The notes under the pieces are model-generated. The model ran no database searches. It saw nothing but the letters and a program-made list of their open reading frames with translations, and was not told the DNA's origin. A stretch of DNA of 64,000 nt from NCBI RefSeq assembly GCF_932294415.1, contig NC_065536.1:57847854-57911853 (forward strand). The letters are read 5' to 3'. A program made the translations under genes and the position numbers. Below are positions 60,230 to 64,000 of the stretch, piece after piece. The DNA comes from Quercus robur. Its lineage: Eukaryota > Streptophyta > Magnoliopsida > Fagales > Fagaceae. Within the stretch, counting starts at the first letter, position 1; every line of letters begins with the position of its first letter.

Positions 60230-60378
60230 CAACAAGTCACTAGTACTACATACTTATAAACCTCATAATAGAAGAACAATATATAACACGGAAAATGCCT
60301 TTTCAACAAGTCACTAGTACTAAATACTTATAAACCTCATAATAGAAGAACAAGTTATATAACAAGGAAATCGCCTTT
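60230..60378. repeat. 74-bp tandem duplication downstream of NHL gene 2
   Basis: CAACAAGTCACTAGTACTA starts at 60230 and 60304. Both units run through CTTATAAACCTCATAATAGA to AAATGCCTTTT or AAATCGCCTTTT with a 2-bp indel. On the minus strand it lies just past the stop, so probably in the 3' UTR. Confidence 0.85.
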
Positions 60379-60423
60379 TGATTACTTGCATCTTTGCTTA
60401 ACCAAACCTGAAATGGTGGGTTA

Positions 60424-63400
60424 TCAAAAACCCCTCCATTGTTCTTTAGCCGGCTCAGCAACACCCATGATATTAGCCTGTATCATAGCATCTACGTCTC
60501 CATGACTGTCAGTCAAAGGGTCATCACTTCCCTCCTTATCATCATCACTGTGGTTGACAATTTTGTCAGCCATGTTTAACAAATCCAGGCCTCCATCAAT
60601 AGGCATCAGATCCTTCAACTGATCAGCATACATCTCTGACTTTGTTAATTTACAACTACTTAAGTCATCACAATCTATCAAAGATACATTTTCCTTACAC
60701 GAAATAGGAGATTTTACTTTGTAAATTCTAAACATATGAGAAAGATGAGAGAGGCTCAACCAAAAGAGTCTCCTCAAGAGTGTGAAATACGAGGCTCTAG
60801 CAACTGCGCTTCTGATGTCGAAGCAGAGTATCAGTACTTGCTTCCCCAGACGGATTAGGCAATGCATCCATGTCTTGAAACACAGGGGGCTGAAGCCTTT
60901 CTGTCTACAAAGTTCAGTTAGAGAAGGTGCAAGCAATTGTTTGTTGTATAAAATATCAGAGAGATGAAAAGACACTTACACGACGAAAGATATAAGGCTG
61001 AACTGCAATCCCCACAATCAAGCCAAGTAAACATGAGAGTCCCAGTCCCAGAACCCAAATTGAAACTGCTCCCAATGCTGGAAAATATGTAAATGAAATC
61101 TTATTTTCTTATAACAGAATTAGAACCACTATTAAAAAGCTACTAAATACAGGTAAAGAATAAATTTCATGAGGGAAGAGACAAATGCACCAAAAGTCGT
61201 CATAATATCTTTTGGGGAGGGGGAGCAAAGATACAACTAATAAAGATAAAACCAAAAGGCACAACAGAACCTCAACCAAAGAAAAGAGAGAACTCCAAAT
61301 CTGTATGACTAAAATTTGCTCAAATAATGTGAGAAATCCCAATCTGTGACTCGGAAATGGAAAATAGGCAGATATACAAACCCTTACAAAACATCATAAG
61401 AAACACTCCAGTGTTTGTAAGGGTTTTGTATAGCACATGTTTCTAGCATAAAACATTTGATGTATCCGGATTTTCTAAAGAAAAGGAAAAAAAAATAGTG
61501 TATAGAATTTTTTCTTGATAATCACACACACACACACATACACACAGTAGGTCATGAACCCAAAAATCTCACCCTCCACCTTACTCTTACAAGAGGAAAT
61601 GTCATTTGAACTAAAACTTATTGGTTTTTTTTAAAGCGTTTAGAAACTTGTGCTATTAAGAGACTCAATATGCAAATATCAGGATTCAGGACCCCTGGCC
61701 CAAACCCTTCCAAATCCCCCCCTCCCCTTTCCCCCCAAAAAAAGAAAAAAAAGAAAAAAGAAAAATCATAAATGTAAAATATGTTTCTCATCCATATATT
61801 GTGCATACATTAATGATTTTCAAAAGCTCACCAAATTGAGAACCCCTGACACAATCCTCAGCCTTGAGACTAATCTGGCGGACCAATTGATTCCCATGAT
61901 CTGAAATCAGTAAGGCACATTTTTCAGGAACAAAAGATATCTCAAAATCATCTGAGAATGACGCATTCTTTGCAGGTCCATCTTGATGGCCTGGATTCTT
62001 TGAGTATCCTCCAGCAATCGTCTTCACACCTAAACATGTGTCATTAAAAAAACAGAGACTGGAAGTCATAATACACCCATGGAAGATATGCCTACTGTTC
62101 TAAATAAACTAGTTCCCTCAGAGAAGATCTTTGAGTAGAATAACTAAGTGTGTCAACATCAGTTTCTGGTACAAAATAGAAAGTTTGAGTACCCACTAAT
62201 CACTTAATGCAGTGAAAGGTAATTTAAGTGAATAATTAGACCCTGAAGATATACCTGCAGTATGCTTCCAACCTCCTATAGGAGAGAGAATGCAAAAACA
62301 GAAAATGAAGCACAAGAAGATATGCTACTAGTCCCTACGTATTTAACTAAAAAAAATCTTCATTTTCCCTTTTTACTACTTTTGCCTGCAGACCACGCCC
62401 AACCAAGTTTTCATGCACATACATATATATATATATATATATGTATGTACACTCACATGTATGATGTATATATCTTTGTACACACAGGTGGAAGGAAGGG
62501 GAGTGAAATTACCCCTAAAGAAAGGTCTTGCCTTGCCCCAACAAATGCCAAGAGTCATGTTGCCCCATCACCATTACCCACATTAAAATGGTCATTTAAA
62601 CTTCAAAAAAAAACAGTTAAGAAAAAATAATGGAAAGAATATTTCTAATAACTTCCAGGTATATTATCATATTTTACAATTTTTATAATGATTCGTTCTT
62701 AGTTAATGAGTAATTTTTCTATGCAATAAGTTATTCTTTTCTATTTGCTCTTAAGGTTTGACCCAATTACATGTCTAAAAGATTTATAATTATATCAAAT
62801 ATAGATATTTGTTCATGCCCACGATTAATAAATTTAACTACTAAAGGATTATTGAGTTCATATGGAATCCTAGCACAATGAAAACCATATGAAGTCGCAA
62901 TTGAACCCTAAACGATTCATATCAATGTGAAAAATACATTATGTCTTGTATCAAAATTAAATTGTACTCTTTAATTATTTTGAGTTTATATTTATAATGA
63001 TCAATGTTTGCTGAATCAATTTTATGTTTCAATTTCCCCCCTCCCCAAACTAAAATTCTGGCTCGCCACTGTTTACACAAATGCAAATGTACATAACATA
63101 TACATAATCAAACACATATATACATAAGTACATGGTTTATGTATGTATAAAATCACATACTACATGGCCACATGACAAGTCCGCACAAAACCAGTAGATA
63201 AAGCTTTAATTAGTTATAATTAAAACAAGAACACCAACAACAACAGCAGAAAGAGAGTTGGGAATTGGGACCTGTATTGCTAATCTTTCGAATGGCATGG
63301 TTAGTCTTATCAGCAACATAAACATTTCCTTTTAGATCAACAGCAAAGCTCCGAGGCTTATTGAACCGAGCCGAATCCAATTCCCCATCTGCATACCCGC

Positions 63401-63986
63401 CATTTCTATCACTAGCTCCAGCTAACCGGTTCACTTTCACCTTACTCTCTGCAATTATCAAACTAAAAGTATAACTCTTGTCCTTGAACTTTTTAAAACC
63501 AATCAATTTCTTCCCCAACAAGTATAGTGACACAAAAAAAAAATCCACGATTTTTTTCATAACTATGCATAATAACACTACTTATGTGGTAAATCCACGT
63601 AAAAGTGATGAAAAGCCAAACACAAATAGAAACCTTAGCAAATTGTTTTTTTTTTTTTTTTAATATTTATTTTAAAGTTGCATACTTAGCATTGTCAAAT
63701 ATTTAACCGAATCCAATGCAACTTTTTTCACATAATATCATGTTAAATTAGCGATCGAATCATAAGCATACACAAACTTTGGCCAAATAAAGGTTAGTGT
63801 TTTTAGAACCTTTGGATGTGGGAAAAGATAGAGTGTAGACGATACTACTGACGGAATCAAGGAGTAGGAGATCGGACGATCCAGGTTTAGGGAGGATCGA
63901 GCGTGGGTTGATGCCAAGCTTGTGGCCGTCGATTACTGTGGTTACTGTGTACCCTTCTTCGATTTCCACTAAGTCCCTGGCTAAAA
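60424..63986 (-). CDS. NHL-repeat protein, second gene (5 exons visible, 5' end outside window)
   Basis: Minus-strand exons in order: 63986-63810, 63448-63272, 62029-61832, 61077-60980, 60900-60424 (stop). Total 1127 nt, frame continuous, first visible exon entered at phase 1, so at least one 5' exon (expected signal peptide) lies beyond 64000. Order: an EGYTVTTVIDGHKLGINP segment; NHL repeats (GNVYVADKTNHAIRKISN, GVKTIAGG, LLISDHGNQLVRQISL); a membrane segment (ALGAVSIWVLGLGLSCLLGL); and a C-terminal cytosolic tail of about 160 residues, acidic in its later part and ending AEPAKEQWRGF. It resembles plant NHL-domain proteins without known biochemical function. The last acceptor (CAG before AAAGGCTTC, 60901) was chosen because it keeps the frame. 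Intron lengths include 1242 bp (62030-63271), which holds transposon debris. Confidence 0.85.
62030..63271 (-). other. Long intron of NHL gene 2 with transposon debris
   Basis: A (TA)n/(TG) microsatellite at 62420-62450. CTGGCTCGCCACTG at 63059-63072 resembles the hAT-like terminus at 42770. There are other low-complexity stretches. The 122-codon ORF at 62262-62630 spans the microsatellite and is not credible. Confidence 0.5.
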
Positions 63987-64000
63987 CTGAAAATACAGAA

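Noticed and set aside
62262..62630. 122-codon ORF on the plus strand
   Set aside because: It is antisense within an intron of NHL gene 2 and runs through a (TA)n microsatellite.

Overview
The window looks like nuclear DNA from a woody dicot. It is strongly A+T rich, the genes have many GT-AG introns, and the long intergenic stretches are packed with plant transposon debris: SINEs with A tails, MITEs with short terminal inverted repeats, Helitrons with the CTAG hairpin terminus, a LINE remnant, CACTA-like subterminal repeats and hAT-like ends. The three complete genes are ordinary angiosperm genes. Several repeats (the 286-bp MITE at 54918 and the SINEs at 20505 and 42163) resemble elements I associate with Fagaceae such as oak or chestnut, but that is recollection and cannot be proven from the sequence alone.

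Layout. 1-6390: intergenic, with one clear SINE, a MITE with internal minisatellite and a ~300-bp tandem duplication. 7210-13759 (+): an 8-coding-exon KUP/HAK/KT potassium transporter, 779 aa, closest to the KUP6 type. 13760-30500: about 16 kb without a recognisable gene, holding a LINE fragment, SINEs, several MITEs and an isolated cluster of ACGT-core (G-box/ABRE-like) elements near 23.4 kb. 33681-36448 (+): a class II trehalose-6-phosphate synthase-like gene, 857 aa, with a long intron-containing 5' leader starting near 30.55 kb. 36449-47900: a repeat-rich gap with a cluster of Helitron-derived units (37.2-40.7 kb), a hAT-like element with a SINE nested in it (41.9-42.8 kb), a 526-bp MITE and an LTR-like segment. 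48373-51975 (+): a 7-exon gene for a secreted or membrane-anchored NHL-repeat protein, 509 aa. 51976-60423: another repeat-rich gap with an exact 87-bp tandem duplication, a MITE and a duplicated block of CACTA-like repeats carrying a gene fragment. 60424-63986 (-): a second NHL-repeat gene, convergent with the first and cut by the right window edge, so its 5' exon(s) are missing.

The two NHL genes are diverged paralogues: same domain order, same intron phases and near-identical internal exon lengths, facing each other tail to tail. The potassium transporter and the TPS-like gene have no obvious functional link to them or to each other. All three complete genes have very short upstream ORFs just before the main ATG. 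No rRNA, canonical tRNA, CRISPR or organellar sequence was seen. Exon boundaries were placed by eye from GT-AG sites, frame continuity and remembered family sequences. UTR limits, transcription starts and most repeat edges are approximate.
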